A stretch of 64,000 bases of DNA from Athripsodes cinereus. Taxonomy: Eukaryota > Arthropoda > Insecta > Trichoptera > Leptoceridae. Position numbers and translations under genes: made by a program. The DNA lies in contig OX388321.1 in assembly GCA_947579605.1 (NCBI GenBank), positions 15,429,614 through 15,493,613 of the forward strand, given 5' to 3'. How positions within the stretch are numbered: position 1 is the first letter of the stretch; the number at the start of each line of letters is the position of its first letter. This document shows, in pieces, positions 21,894 through 32,916 of the stretch. The notes beneath the pieces are model-generated. The model did no database searches, was not told the origin of the DNA, and saw nothing but the letters and a program-made list of their open reading frames with translations.

Positions 21894-22865
21894 TCATCAA
21901 AAGTCAGTAAAAATATGGAAGGATATATTATTGAAAGGACCCTCCACACATGTTATACACTAGTCATTATAAGTCATTAAAAATATTGAAGGACAGTAAA
22001 ATGGTAGCCAGTGTTACGTAAGTGGCTCTTTTAGATTCAACAAGTCAATAATGAAGAAAAAAAATTATATAGCATAGCCAACAACATTAGAGGAATATTT
22101 GTCTCAAGACGAATGAAAAAGAAATACTTATATTTTTTCTTTTTCATCCTTTGGCAACAGTAATACGATTTACATATTTTAGTAGAAGCAAAATAATAAC
22201 AATGAAATAATATTTTTTAACTGATCTTTTGCCCTGTAATGGATATGGCGTGTGTGAGAAATTATTGTCGATTAATTATAAATAAAAATAATAACCTGAA
22301 GAATATTTATTTTAGAATGCGTTGTTTTATGCAAATTTGTCTTTCGTATGTAATATTAAACAACAAAAATATTAACATCATTTTGTTAGGTAAGTACATA
22401 AAGAAATACAACAGTTTTTTTTTAAGGTTTTCTAAAATGTAAGCAATTTCATTCGCACGAACAAACAGCCGACCCAAATAAATATTTAAGTAAATTCGAG
22501 TGCTTATTTAGATACCTACAGAATTCCTAGTAAAAGAACTTAACATTACCCTTAAAATAATGCGGTATATGTATATACTTATAGTAATACATATATGCAG
22601 ATGCTTAAGATTCAAGTGTAGGTTTATGTATAATATTTCTATAGACCACACGTAGCAATGGTTTTATGTTAATCTTAAAATGAGAAGGTGATTGACGAAT
22701 GAATGAGTGAATGAATGGTGAAAAGTGTTAATATTACATTATTAACAATATGAAGCTTCACAAATAAATGTTTTCCAAGTATTAACTTTTATGTGAAGGA
22801 GCTTTATGAAAAAATGAGAGATAATTGTGTATGCCTTAATTTTTTTTAACCATTTTATGTTTCTG
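21894..22865. other. AT-rich intergenic
   Basis: Nothing recognised. A GAATGAGTGAATGAATG run lies at about 22700. Confidence 0.4.
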
Positions 22866-22867
22866 CC

Positions 22868-23035
22868 TACATCCTCATGGCACTTTCTACAAGTAGAGTA
22901 ACCTCCAAAGATATAATAAACGATGTAGTTGACTTGACACAGTGATCGTTCTCTCCGTGGCATAAATAAATAAGGTACGTAAGATGTGAAACATACTTCA
23001 TTGCTGGATTGCAAATTATCTATATCTTACATCCC
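22868..23035 (-). mobile_element. Family R repeat
   Basis: On the plus strand: 'cctcatggcactttctacaagtagagtaacc', 'ttctctccgtggcataaataaataagg', 'cttcattgctggattg'. These are reverse complements of the family end, middle and body in the right order. Confidence 0.55.
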
Positions 23036-23039
23036 CAAA

Positions 23040-23145
23040 TGACTCAAGTCACTCGATAACTGGGATCTGGGATCGCATTGGCCGAAGTCTGTAATGGTCA
23101 CAGTAGAATATGGTGTCCTTTTAATAATAATAATAACAGCTGGAT
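23040..23145 (+). mobile_element. LINE 3' end with (AAT)n tail, family G
   Basis: 'gggatcgcattggccgaagtctgtaatggtcacagtagaatatggtg' precedes AATAATAATAATAA. One frame reads SHWPKSVMVTVEYGVLLIIII. A diverged copy is at 53305. Confidence 0.55.
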
Positions 23146-23814
23146 AGCCAAGAAAAAAAATCTGACTTGTTTTGGATGTTTCGTTGATTTTGCAAATATT
23201 GTTTATAAACTGTTATAATATGTATCAAATTTTTGTATTGCAACACTGCTTTAAACAAACGGAATTTATTTAACGGGTGGCCAAAAATACAAATGGTAGA
23301 CTAACAATGAATTGACAAATAGTATTTGTGTGACTAAAAAAATAATTAAAGACCAACACCAAGGGGCAAAAAAAAATGATAACCAGGTTAAAAAAAAATA
23401 TATATATATATTTTGATAAAAAACATTATTATAATTTAAAATAAATATTTCACATAATATTATTTCAGGATTCCATTTGAGTATATTTAATACTTTGACT
23501 AGTAAAATAATATACTTACGTAAAATAATTTTACTTTGGAATCATTAATAACCTTGTTACTTGTAACTTTAGCACACCCAATATTCGGAGAATTTAAGAA
23601 ATATTTGAATAGAATTCCTATTTACAAGTAAATAAACAAAACTTCATCAATAAATGAGACCAAAATATCTATTCATGTGGTCCGTGATTGTATAAGCAGT
23701 TTTATATAAAGTTTTAAATAAACTTAATAAAGGAAAATCGTAACCTAAAATTAGAAACATGTAATACAAAAATATAAAAATATTCTAATAATCATAAAAT
23801 AATTAAAACAAAAC
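23146..23814. other. AT-rich intergenic
   Basis: Nothing recognised. A (TA)n run lies at 23397-23412. Confidence 0.4.
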
Positions 23815-24165
23815 ACGTAATTATTGCAAGAGTGCGCCTGTGGAGAGACACAGCGGAGAACATACAAGAGACAATATTTAACAGCCCAGTGGAAGCTCTG
23901 CCTCCGGGCCATGACCTACCATGGCCAATGTGGAAAACCCTCAACAGAATCAGAACAGGAGTGGGACGCACTAGAAAGAACTTTCAGAGATGGGGTTTGG
24001 CTGAGAGCACGGCGTGTGACCGTGGAGAGGAGCAAAACACTGGACACCTCCTGACATGCTCGATGGCTCACAGACAGTGTCACTGGGAGGAATTCGAGGG
24101 GCGAACTCACCTAGGGGTAGCTGCAAGAGAGGTCGTTGCCTTCTGGGAGGGAATGGGAGTGTAGA
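23815..24165 (+). pseudogene. Non-LTR retrotransposon ORF2 C-terminus
   Basis: A 110-codon frame (23832-24164) reads ..WKTLNRIRTGVGRTRKNF..WGL..CDRGEEQNTGHLLTC. The family pattern is 'LNRIRTG.GR....L.KWG...CxCGxxQTxxHxxxxC', the C-terminal Cys/His knuckle after the RT/RNase H part of Jockey/R1-type LINEs. One expected Cys is replaced here (CDRG). The frame ends FWEGMGV. It is 5'-truncated, so it is a dead copy. Confidence 0.75.
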
Positions 24166-24588
24166 TGTGGATTTTGTGTTTTTATTATTTGTCGTTTGCT
24201 GACCGATACGAAAAGAAGTAGATGTAATGATGAACGGACAGATTTTCCACTCTATACAAAAAAAATATAAGACATTCAGAATGGGAGTCATACCTTATAT
24301 CAAGTCATATCGAGTAAGTTTCAAACTAAGATATATTAATCTTGCATTATGGGCATTAACGCGACTATATATAAACCATTTTGTTTTGTTTTATGTTTTA
24401 CTTATACCAAATTTATAAAGAAAAACGAAGATTTAAGCAATGAAGTGAGGGATCTATTTCACTTTGGAATTTCTGTGGTAGTGATATTGGGATTTACATC
24501 TTAATTTTTAATCCCGAACTGGTAAGGTCTTCTTATCTTTCCTGTAAGTTTCTTAATTATTCGATAAAAGACAGTTATTGTGTAAACG

Positions 24589-24772
24589 CAGTGTTTCCGA
24601 AGGTGGGGAGTACGACCCAACAGTAGGGCATCACGCCTCAGAGATGAGGCACCGCGCTTCCACATATTATTCAAAATTTACCAACTGTTTTAACAAAAAA
24701 GAGGCCGCTGGGGCATATGACTTTTGAAAAGACTAAGGTGGGGCATGCCATAAAGAAGGTTGGGATATACTG
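24589..24772. mobile_element. 184-bp hAT-type MITE with 8-bp target duplication
   Basis: Ends CAGTGTTTCCGAAGG / ..GGTTGGGATATACTG fit the hAT terminus 'CAGTGTTTCCCAACC'. Flanks GTGTAAAC (24580-24587) and GTGTAAAG (24773-24780) form an 8-bp duplication with one mismatch. There is no coding capacity. Confidence 0.8.
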
Positions 24773-24814
24773 GTGTAAAGCATCACGTATAAGGCATTAT
24801 GTACATCATTATAC

Positions 24815-24935
24815 ATTCAGCGATGAGATAAATGTCACCAATTCTGCACAAAGAATAGAAATTTTATGTTCAAGTTAGTCTACTGAATACTCTGCTTGTG
24901 TGGAATGCTATGATGGTATAGATTGATTGATAAAA
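24815..24935 (+). mobile_element. Family R repeat, 3' half
   Basis: 'attcagcgatgagataaatgtcacc', then 'ctctgcttgtgtggaatgctatgatggtatagattgattga' with the tail. It begins only about 40 bp beyond the hAT MITE. Confidence 0.65.
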
Positions 24936-26045
24936 AATGTATAGATAACAAAAGGCATCCCTGATTCAAAATTTTACGCGCATAGAGAGAGTGGTGTTTG
25001 CGTGTTTCAGGGATGGCCGCTTAGCCATTTCGATAATGCTTATTATATCCCCTCGTTATTAGTGTTTCTGAGCACGCAATCATAATTATCCGAATTGAAA
25101 CGAAAATTTTCTAAAGGCACCATATGTATACTTATCTCTTACGCGAGTATATTATATGAAGTGTGATAAAACAGGTAGTACAACAACTTTATGCTACTTA
25201 CGCTAGATATTTTAATGTGCATTTTAAGTGGCCCTTATTATGAACTCTACCTCAACTCGATCAGTCATTTTATTTACGTTTTCACAACCATTTTACATCA
25301 GGAAAATAAGACATTTGGGGTGAATTTGGGAAATTCGGGAAATGACGTTGAAGTGATATTTTATGAATTCTTTCCAAATTGTTACAGTAAAGAGTGGGAG
25401 TGCCATTCTATTAAGGAGACTTCACAGTATACAAATAGTTAAATAGATCATTCTACACCAGAATTTGAGGAAGGGGCAGAATTATCCCCAAAGTTTCCTA
25501 TCACAATTTAGGAATAATATTCCTAAATTTACATATTATGTATAACTGTTATTTTTCTCATTATTATCAAAAGTGGATAAAATAACCAATTTCGATGATA
25601 ATGAGTATAATAGGTAGGTACCTAGATGCAAAGGTATTTAGGTGTTATTCAGAGTTTAAATCTCACATTTTAAAGTAAATTGGTTGAATTGTTTGTAGTT
25701 GACTGGATAAAATACACAAAATTAATCGAAAGTTAAGGTGGACTTTACAATAAGGATAACTTCGAAGACACATTGAAATATCGGGCCGTAATACTTCCAT
25801 GTTATTAACATAATATTATACCTTACTACCGTTTACACTTTTTTTCATGTTTTTGTATGTATTTTTATTATTATGAACTTTAATATAAGAAAAGGTTAAA
25901 AGCTAACAATAACACCAACATGATAATAATAATATTATTGTATATATATGTTTGTACATTAGATAAATAAATTTCACGGGTGGGAAGAACATTTTTTATT
26001 ATGTGAATTTACTTGTAATCTTACACACAATTTGTTATTTCAAAC
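24936..26045. other. AT-rich intergenic
   Basis: An 83-codon plus frame (25191-25442) has no domain. A short palindrome TTTAGGAATA/TATTCCTAAA lies at about 25508. Nothing else was seen. Confidence 0.4.
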
Positions 26046-26049
26046 TGTT

Positions 26050-26305
26050 TTACACATGAAGTAAATGCATAAGCACTTTATCATCGTCATAACCATCATA
26101 TCACGCCGCTTTCCTTTCAGGGTAGGCAAAAATAATCGAGTCTCACTGATACCTATTCTAGCACAACTTTTCACTACCGTCACCGTCATACAATTCTTCG
26201 TGCATACTCTCTTATTCAACATTCTCAACACGTGTCCATCGTGATTTCGTTTATAATATGATCTTCCCATTGAATTCTCGGACGGCCACACCCTTGAACG
26301 CCACA
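26050..26305 (-). pseudogene. LINE ORF2 end, family B
   Basis: The minus frame includes WPSENSMGRSYYKRNHDGHVLRML and RVCTKNCMTVTVVK, matching the longer copy at 43195-43670 (GRPRIKWQDH.., ACMRNCMAVTEAK). The terminal GCGGCGTGATGG-like end is seen on the plus strand as 'catcatatcacgccgctttc'. Frames are broken. Confidence 0.65.
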
Positions 26306-26384
26306 TTAAGACTTATTGTTAATAATAAGAATCAATAAGGGAAAAAGTTATTAATAATAGTTAAATGATTGATTGAATGAGTGA

Positions 26385-26432
26385 ATGTCAACGTTGGGGG
26401 GACCTGATACGGCACGAGATGAAGAAGAAGAA
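26385..26432 (+). mobile_element. LINE 3' terminus, family C
   Basis: 'gtcaacgttggggggacctgatacggcacgag' followed by GAAGAAGAAGAA. Identical in layout to the end of the copy at 51040-51225. Only about 48 bp survive. Confidence 0.65.
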
Positions 26433-26492
26433 TTATAAATAAAAGACTTCTTTAGTAGATCTATTGTTTGATTTATGTATAATTAATTCAAC

Positions 26493-26531
26493 ATGAATTT
26501 CCATCAGGAACCATCGGTTGAAAATATCAAT
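26493..26531 (+). repeat. Conserved hairpin motif, copy 1
   Basis: 'tccatcaggaaccatcggttgaaaatatcaat' matches the motif at 58058, 58588 and 63838. The stem GTTGA..TCAAT here replaces GTCGA..TCGAC there, so pairing is kept. Confidence 0.5.
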
Positions 26532-27335
26532 TTTATTATTTAAGTATTTTTTTCTGGGAAGTATTAAACATATTGCATAAATCTGACAATAAACTTGCTG
26601 TGTAATATTTAATGTAAAAAGTGTATAAAATTATTTTCAGTCTTAAAGTCGTAAAAATCAATTAAATTTCCTATTCTTTAACATTTTTTACATTTTGTGC
26701 ATTGAACAGTGCATTTTTGGATTTGGAACATATTATTTAAATTAACTCAGCTTCAAAATATGTTATTGTTTACTATAATATACATAAATACCAAAAATAT
26801 AAATAGATAAAACATAACAATTATATTTTTTAATGAGCTACCAATATCTAAAATATTTAATGAAATCAATGTGCTTGTGACACATCAACAAATTTTATTA
26901 TTTTTCATTCTAGTCATATTATGTAGTAGGGATGTTTTTTTTATACATATACCTAATTACATATAAATGAGTGCAATTTTACAATTATTATACCTGCAAT
27001 AAGTAGGTATATAAAAGCATTTATTATGAAAATAAAAATTATATTGATATCTGTGGATAATAAACATACAACAATAAAATATTTTATGCATTTCACGCAA
27101 ATATATATTTTTAATTACCAACAAACACACATGAAATTATGTTACTTAATTTTATTACCATTTCCATAATAATATTACTAGTAAGTATGTGATCGTGTAC
27201 CAACACAATATAAACCAGTAATTACATTAGTAAAATAAATAATAACAGATAATTTTTATTACCGTATTTATTGATATGATTATTGTTTAATTACATTATG
27301 AATAATGAGCATACGTGATTATAGATATTTATACC
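26532..27335. other. AT-rich intergenic
   Basis: Nothing recognised. Confidence 0.4.
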
Positions 27336-27339
27336 AAAT

Positions 27340-27418
27340 CATCATTATCTCGCACTTCAATGCTCCTCTCGGAAGCACAGGGCAGAAACTAAGTTTCTCC
27401 ATTCAGAGCATTATGATG
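27340..27418 (-). mobile_element. LINE 3' tail, family E
   Basis: 'gctcctctcggaagcacagggcagaaact' and 'ctccattcagagca' match 9277-9333. The trinucleotide tail is reduced to 'atcatcattat'. Confidence 0.55.
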
Positions 27419-28675
27419 TATTGTGAAAGAGGGACGTACGAGTCGTTGGAACCCTTGTGGATGAAAGAACCACCAACTATCACTGGATAGGATTTGGGAT
27501 GTTAAGTGGTATAGATCTTAATATTTATAATCGTCTTTTTAAATAAACTCGCTAAAATTATGTTTCGAACAGTTATACAATAAAATACCTACCTATAAAC
27601 TCTGAATAATTATATAAACACATATTTTTTTTATTTTACATTTTTTTATAAACATTCAAAGAAAATTGTATTAAATTTTTTTTTTTGTATTTTTATTCCT
27701 AAAAGTAGACTTATTCTCTATTTAAGCAACTTTTTTTTGGATTTATTCATGAATGTTTCTCTAGTCAAATGGGTTAGTTGAAAGAGATCGCGCAAATACA
27801 AGCAGTCTTATCATTCGATTAAAGACAAAGTTCAGCCGTTTTCGAATAAATCACAAGCATTCTTAAAATAATTGATATAAAATTGGATACCCAAATTTCT
27901 TCATGATATCTTTAGTTTTAACTAGTCTTGTTTTTGTAATTCTTATTTTTTTTATCATTGCAAGTGCGTAACGTTTGAATAAAGACATAAAAACATAATT
28001 GGGGTGGTATCTCACTGGAAGGGATGTATGTAAATAGTTACCTGTGAAAAAGCTATAATACACACATAGGTGGAAGGGTAGAAAATATTAACATACTATA
28101 TTGTATACCTACTCATACAGTAGCGTGCATTCATGTAACAATACACACATATACATATAAATTAACATGAAAAAGCATGCATTTGAGCGTTACCAATGTT
28201 TTGTTTTAAACAAATTCGTAATCGAATAGTAGACTTTACGTCATGTAGGTACACTTAAAATTAATTTTAAATTAATAATTGTATCAACACTGTAATTAGA
28301 AGAATGATATTATGATATTGTATGAGGGTTTTACTGTATGTTTATTATAATTTTATATGAAAAAATAGTCGATGAAAACTCAAGTAGATATAGCAAAAAT
28401 AAAATTAAATCAAAATTTCTGGAATTATTTTACAAAAATGCTATATAAAAAAATATAGGAAAATTTTTGGAAAATTCAACGGAACAGTCGAAAATTTGGA
28501 TAGCATTTTTGTATGAAAGTGACGTTTGTATACAGCTCCGCTGTCACGTGTTGCCATAACGATTTTTTTTTAATGTTTTATCCACCATCAACGACTTTTT
28601 TTGTTGTGTTCGTAAATGGTTTATATGAAAGAAAACTCCTGGGAAATCTCTTCATGTTAATATCTTCTTCTCCTT
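27419..28675. other. AT-rich intergenic
   Basis: Nothing recognised. Confidence 0.4.
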
Positions 28676-28682
28676 CTTTTTT

Positions 28683-28895
28683 TGCTTCAGATAGGACTAT
28701 GTCCTGTGATTCTCGGAGCCTGCTCCTGGGAGGTGGATGCCCAGCTGTCCCTCCATCGTTTAGGTGGTCTTCCTGGGGGTCTGTTTCCTGTCATGCGTTC
28801 ATCTGCTGCTATTCTGACCACTCGATCTGAGCTCGCCCTCCCCACGTGATCTCTCCAGAAACGTCTTCTTGTTCTGCCCCATAGTACAACATCTT
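28683..28895 (-). pseudogene. RTE-type LINE ORF2 C-terminal fragment
   Basis: The minus frame reads ..FWRDHVGRASSDRVVRIAADERM then TGNRPPGRPPKRWRDSW, the 'GRPxxRW' signature that closes many insect RTE-like ORF2 proteins. It ends ITGHSPI and a stop, followed by AAG-rich sequence. 5'-truncated. Confidence 0.6.
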
Positions 28896-29009
28896 CGACG
28901 TGTTAATAGCACAGTACAAAAAATAATATTACATGCTTGAACGACATAAAACGCCGGTTAGGGCAAGAATGTAATAGAATTCTATAATGTTAAAAATACT
29001 GAAATTGAA

Positions 29010-29155
29010 CTGAATGTACTAAAATTGTTTTGTAAATTCACATAAATTCAAAAGAAGATTCGGTTAAATGAAACATTTCACAACTAACTGCAGAGCCTAA
29101 ACCATTGGAGATAGACATGAAATTCAACCCGGCGACGCCGGGTAGGAACATCTAG
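29010..29155 (-). mobile_element. Head of a CTAG..ACCCGGC dispersed repeat
   Basis: On the minus strand it starts 'aactagatgttcctacccgg' then 'cgtcgccgggttgaatttcatg'. The CCCGGCG/CGCCGGG box forms a small hairpin. It is related in layout to 14948 and 48446. Confidence 0.45.
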
Positions 29156-29930
29156 TTAATGATAAATATGTTCCTCAATATAGATACTCGCTCATTATAA
29201 GAATTTTTTGTTATTAACTGAAGCCGTTTATAAATGTTCGCGTAAGTCTAAAAAATATTCAATCTTAATACTTAAGAATGAATATTTATTAATTGACTTA
29301 AGATTAAATGTAAATTAGACTTAGATAAGACTTCAGATTGAATATTTATTATTTTTAAAACGGTTCAATTTCAAAAATAAATATACCTACACTTTGTTAT
29401 TATTAACTTTGTACTACCTATTAATAATTTCCGTTACTGTACTTTATGTAAATAATGAAAAAAAAGCCTTAAAGGCACATCTACGTCACTGAGAAGTATG
29501 TTAGATGGTAGCTTTAAAAGATTTTAATTACGATAAGAAACACGTTGAATGGGAAGTCGGTTGACAAGATAATTACGTACATGTATACATATAATTATTG
29601 TAATAATGCTAAGTACGTAAAACCTAATTATATATCTAAACACAATACAAACAAATATCTACCTATCTTTTAAAAATAATTACCTTTAACACATTGTTAT
29701 ATTTTATGAGTTCGAAAGGTTGTATAATAATAATTAAGGTAACGTCTTCTGAAAGAAAAAATATTGTTTTATTTTATTTATTTTACATACTTTTACTTAC
29801 TAACAGTCGTTTCCAGTAAATTGTCTATTCATTTCTATCAGTTAAAATCAAATGTTTATTTTATATGATTACAGCTGACAATAAAAGATAGTCCATCAGT
29901 TAATTTTCTAATTTTGTAATATCCCTGTCA
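29156..29930. other. AT-rich intergenic
   Basis: Nothing recognised. Confidence 0.4.
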
Positions 29931-29931
29931 G

Positions 29932-29995
29932 GTCCCCTCAAACGTTGGTAACAACTCTGGCATAGGCTTCGCGGTCCTGCGCTGTATGGAACAAC
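29932..29995 (-). pseudogene. LINE family C, 3' part (right of insertion site in LINE order)
   Basis: The minus frame reads AQDREAYARVVTNV then a stop and 'ggggacctgacagg'. It continues the reading of 30936-31030 once the intervening 932-bp insert is removed. Confidence 0.7.
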
Positions 29996-30111
29996 TAGTG
30001 TTGTAGAATTCTCAACAAATAATTTTTCGAGAAATTTACCGAGAATTTTCTCGTTTTACGTTTTACAATTCAGCATTTTACACTACTAATAATTTAAATA
30101 AATTACTGTTT

Positions 30112-30462
30112 AACTGTAAGGATGTAAATAATAAAATCAATGGCAGTGGTGTTTATTGTTGCGACTAATGTGATGCTAAATACATTGGTCAATCTAGTCG
30201 ATCTATAAACACCCGTGTCAAAGAGCATTTCAGAGCTTTCAGAGGGCTGACCGGAAATTCGGAGATGTCAGATCATTGTATAGAGTACAAACATTCATTT
30301 GATGTACAAAATGTAAAGGTCTTACATTCAGAGAACCGTTACAGTAAATCAATTGCTCTGGAAACACTCGAAATTTATAGACATAATTTAAATGGCAACA
30401 TTGTAAATATTCAAATCCCTTCACCTTCTCCTTTATTAAAACCCATGAGTCATTCTTCCTAG
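30112..30462 (+). pseudogene. Penelope-like element GIY-YIG endonuclease domain
   Basis: The frame reads NCKDVNNKINGSGVYCCD, a stop (TAA 30166-30168), then CDAKYIGQSSRSINTRVKEH and later SDHCIEYKHSFD..VLHSENRYSKSIALETLEI. This has the hallmarks of the C-terminal GIY-YIG nuclease of Penelope-like elements: GVY (30148), the YIG triad (30181), Arg in INTRVKEH and the later Glu in ALETLEI. The reverse transcriptase that should precede it is absent. The in-frame stop and truncation make it dead. It ends at 30462, and a hammerhead-like fold follows about 125 bp downstream. Confidence 0.8.
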
Positions 30463-30586
30463 TACAATTATCCCAACTCCACCCCTATCCACTTATCCTG
30501 CTATCATACACGCCCACCCTACCCTACCCCCCCCCCCTTTTGTATTTCTCATTGTAAGACATTAACTTTTGTTTTTTAATTTAGTT

Positions 30587-30631
30587 CTCTTGAAAATGTC
30601 AATTCATTGACATTGACGAAAAGCGCTCGAG
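30587..30631 (+). ncRNA. Decayed hammerhead-like fold after GIY-YIG
   Basis: CTC (30587-30589) and GAG (30629-30631) can form stem I. TTGAAAA stands where CTGANGA is expected. The stem II strands TGTCAA / TTGAC follow, then GAAAA, the self-complementary AGCGCT (622-627) and C (628). Two core bases differ and there is one extra A, so activity is doubtful, but position and layout match Penelope hammerheads. Confidence 0.5.
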
Positions 30632-30935
30632 GTAAGAAAAAATCTTAGTGAAAAGTAAACTGTGTGTTATTTAAAGTATAATATCATAAAAAAAATTACT
30701 GGTTCGTACATGGAAAAAAGTGTTGATAACCTCTGATTTGAGCCTTAATAAGCCCCACAATTTTTTGGATCAATCAAGTTGGCTGCGAATTGTACTGGGC
30801 GAAAGGTCATAATACCACTAGGAAAAATTATGGAGAGAAATTTCTCTTCCATCAGAGGAGAAATTCTCGGAGAAATTTCTCGTTCTCGAGAAATTTCTTT
30901 GGAGAATTTTCTCTTCTCACATCACTAGGAACAAC

Positions 30936-31030
30936 TCATCCACACCTCTCATTCCAATCCAATCTCGTATGTTGCGCAGCCATATTGTCTGTCTTCTGCC
31001 AGCCCCCCCGGCGTCCCTCTATTTTGATCA
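30936..31030 (-). pseudogene. LINE family C, 5' part of the interrupted copy
   Basis: The minus reading gives KIEGRRG..RRQTIWLRNIRDWIGMRGVDELF with a frameshift at a C/G run. It matches GRRGVGRKQMSWLRNIREWTGI at 51045. Confidence 0.7.
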
Positions 31031-31430
31031 ATGATCAGTAAATCAAATCGTAGTTTTGCTTTCAGAAAACAGCCTGTTCATTAAATTACAAAGGTGTTTA
31101 AATACTGAAGCCAACTTCTAAAATTTACTATGGGATATTTAATTGATTAACAAACTAACAAATGATTTTTCGTGATTTGCTGGAAGATTATAGGTCTCCC
31201 ATACTTTCTGCATGTTTAAGAATGTCTTTTAAAAATCTCACTCATTCCATATGACTTTATTTATTTTAACAAACAAACACCAACAGGCACATCACATACA
31301 TATAGCAAAAACAACAGAAACAAATTAAGAATCAAAGATGCGCCCTAAATAGACTTGTTAAGCGAAGTTACGGCAAAGATGACCGACATGCTTATTCTAC
31401 TAGGTATCATACATACATACATCTTCTTCC
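31031..31430. other. Intergenic
   Basis: Nothing recognised. ATAC repeats at 31410-31425 are the tail of the next element (minus strand). Confidence 0.4.
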
Positions 31431-31755
31431 CCTTGTCCTAGTTGGGTCGGGGGCCCATTGCGCCTAGGTACCTCCTCCAGAGATCCCTGTCCACCGCTGC
31501 TTCCAGGACCTCTGGCCACTCCAAACCAAGTCTTTCATCACACAAGTTTGACACCTGCCCTTGCCAGCTTCTTCTAGGGCGGCCCACCGGTCTACTGCCC
31601 TCTCCCACAGCCTCCAAAGATCTAAGTGGTAGTCTGTCCTCTGGCATGCGGAGAACGTGACCCAGCCATCGCAACTGCGACCTCTCTATATGCAGGAGTA
31701 CCGGTTCCACATTGAGAGCCTCACGAACTACTAGATATCCCATTACTTTATTAAT
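31410..31755 (-). pseudogene. LINE ORF2 C-terminus, family D, with (ATGT)n tail
   Basis: The 101-codon minus frame (31743-31438) reads ..IERSQLRWLGHVLRMPEDRLPLRSL then GRPRRSWQGQVSNLCDERLGL and closes RRYLGAMGPRPN. This is the end of RTE/R2-like ORF2 proteins ('L.W.GHV.RM....GRPR..W'). After the stop comes 'aggacaaggggaagaagatg' and a TATG-repeat tail, identical to 61395-61460. The C-terminal frame is intact here; the 5' part is missing. Confidence 0.8.
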
Positions 31756-31799
31756 TAAATTGCATATCGTATTAAACTTATTATGTTAAATTTTTTAAA

Positions 31800-31900
31800 C
31801 GTGATGTGTTAGGAATTCCTGCCTTTTATAGGACCCTCTTATACATTTTCACTCCGACTTTCTCATTCTGAAGTTTTCTCGAATTAACTTTACCAATAAG
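31800..31900 (-). mobile_element. Possible family R fragment
   Basis: 'aggaattcctgccttttataggaccctc' resembles 'gaatacctgccttttacaggacactc' (33704). The rest is unclear. Confidence 0.4.
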
Positions 31901-32342
31901 TTGTGTCTATCTATATGAACATTACAATATTATATGTACAATCAGTTTCATCATGATAGACTATGTAGGCTGTATACTATTATAAAATATTGCCTATGGC
32001 TGGCATATCAACAATGGAATACAACAAACAGCTGTAAATGCGAGATAATGCGCATACAGTTCACTAGACATAATCAGCTGTATGGCGTACATGATATACG
32101 TCGATATTAATAACTTAACCTATTAAACATACGTACCTACATAATGTATAAATTTCCCCCTACATACATATCTACAGTTTGAATGAGAAACTATATATTT
32201 CAACAAGCTGCAATGTTTTTCACTATAATGTAGGTTAAAATTATTTTAAATGAACCCAAAATATTAACAGTAAGCGATTATGTTGTAAATATTGAGTAAG
32301 GCGGCTGCTAGTGGGAATGATTGTTTAACTGTATTAGATCTT
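31901..32342. other. AT-rich intergenic
   Basis: Nothing recognised. Confidence 0.4.
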
Positions 32343-32524
32343 TTTTTTTAAATATATATACCTATCTGGGTTTTGTTATAAACCCAAATACAACCTTATA
32401 CACCTTTTACAGTAAGCTACTAAAAGCTTGTGTCGTGAAAGGGGAGTTTGCCGGTACCTGGTACCGAACCACGGACCCCTTGTTCATGAGGCCGAGACTA
32501 CCTTCAGGCTACCGACGACCTTAG
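32343..32524 (-). mobile_element. tRNA-derived SINE, inverted copy
   Basis: Reverse complement of 1215-1392, with the tail first on the plus strand (atatatacctatctgggttttg), the body and then the tRNA-like head. The B box is mutated (taccgaacca). Confidence 0.85.
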
Positions 32525-32677
32525 TAGCATTGAAAGTCGAGCTTCGATTACCAGTTATAATAATTGCAAAATGATATGATGATATCTATGTGTCTGTAGA
32601 AAAACATCTGGACATTTTTTTTATTTACACTAAGTTATTCGCCAACCGGCACAACGTAAATATTATGCAATGTAACA

Positions 32678-32702
32678 ATATATATATATATATATATATA
32701 TT
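32678..32702. repeat. (TA)n microsatellite
   Basis: About 12 uninterrupted TA units just left of a GC-richer segment. Confidence 0.9.
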
Positions 32703-32712
32703 GAGATAGCCA

Positions 32713-32916
32713 ATGCTGCACCCTATCACAGGAATACATGTAGTACTACCCGAACCACACACCTCGCAGCCCATGCCCACCCTAGCGCCTCTGAAGCATT
32801 TATTGAACTTCCAGAACCTGAGAGCGCCGGAATGTCCCCAGACGCAACAGGAAGAACCCGATAGACGAGGTCTCAGAAAGAAGATAGCCCAAGCACATCC
32901 GCAAATGTATATTTAA
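32713..32916 (+). CDS. Unidentified GC-richer coding-like segment
   Basis: A 67-codon frame starts MLHPITGIHVVLPEPHTSQ and is Pro-, Gln- and Glu-rich. GC content is well above its surroundings. No family is recognised. The minus strand also has a long open stretch. It could be an old transposon coding piece or an exon. Confidence 0.2.
   Translation: MLHPITGIHVVLPEPHTSQPMPTLAPLKHLLNFQNLRAPECPQTQQEEPDRRGLRKKIAQAHPQMYI

Larger units (their letters stand above)
29996..30927. mobile_element. 932-bp hAT-like element carrying a Penelope remnant
   Basis: It is bounded by GGAACAAC on both sides (29988-29995 and 30928-30935), an 8-bp target duplication. Ends TAGTGTTGTAGAA / TTCTCACATCACTA are inverted. 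Sub-terminal GAGAAATTT/AAATTTCTC words repeat densely near both ends. It sits inside a minus-strand LINE whose reading resumes across the site. The middle (~30070-30690) is Penelope-like and foreign to a hAT element, so it is a nested insertion. Confidence 0.8.

Noticed and set aside
23916..24291. Minus-strand ORFs of 64-106 codons
   Set aside because: Antisense to the plus-strand LINE C-terminus with its Cys/His motif.
26517..26531. Hammerhead reading of the GTYGA-AAATA-TCRAY motif
   Set aside because: It has GAAA and a small stem, but no CTGANGA equivalent and no self-complementary stem III. Treated as a simple hairpin.
30526..30538. Run of C as a telomere- or G4-like signal
   Set aside because: A single homopolymer of about 13 C; no repeated G-tract pattern.
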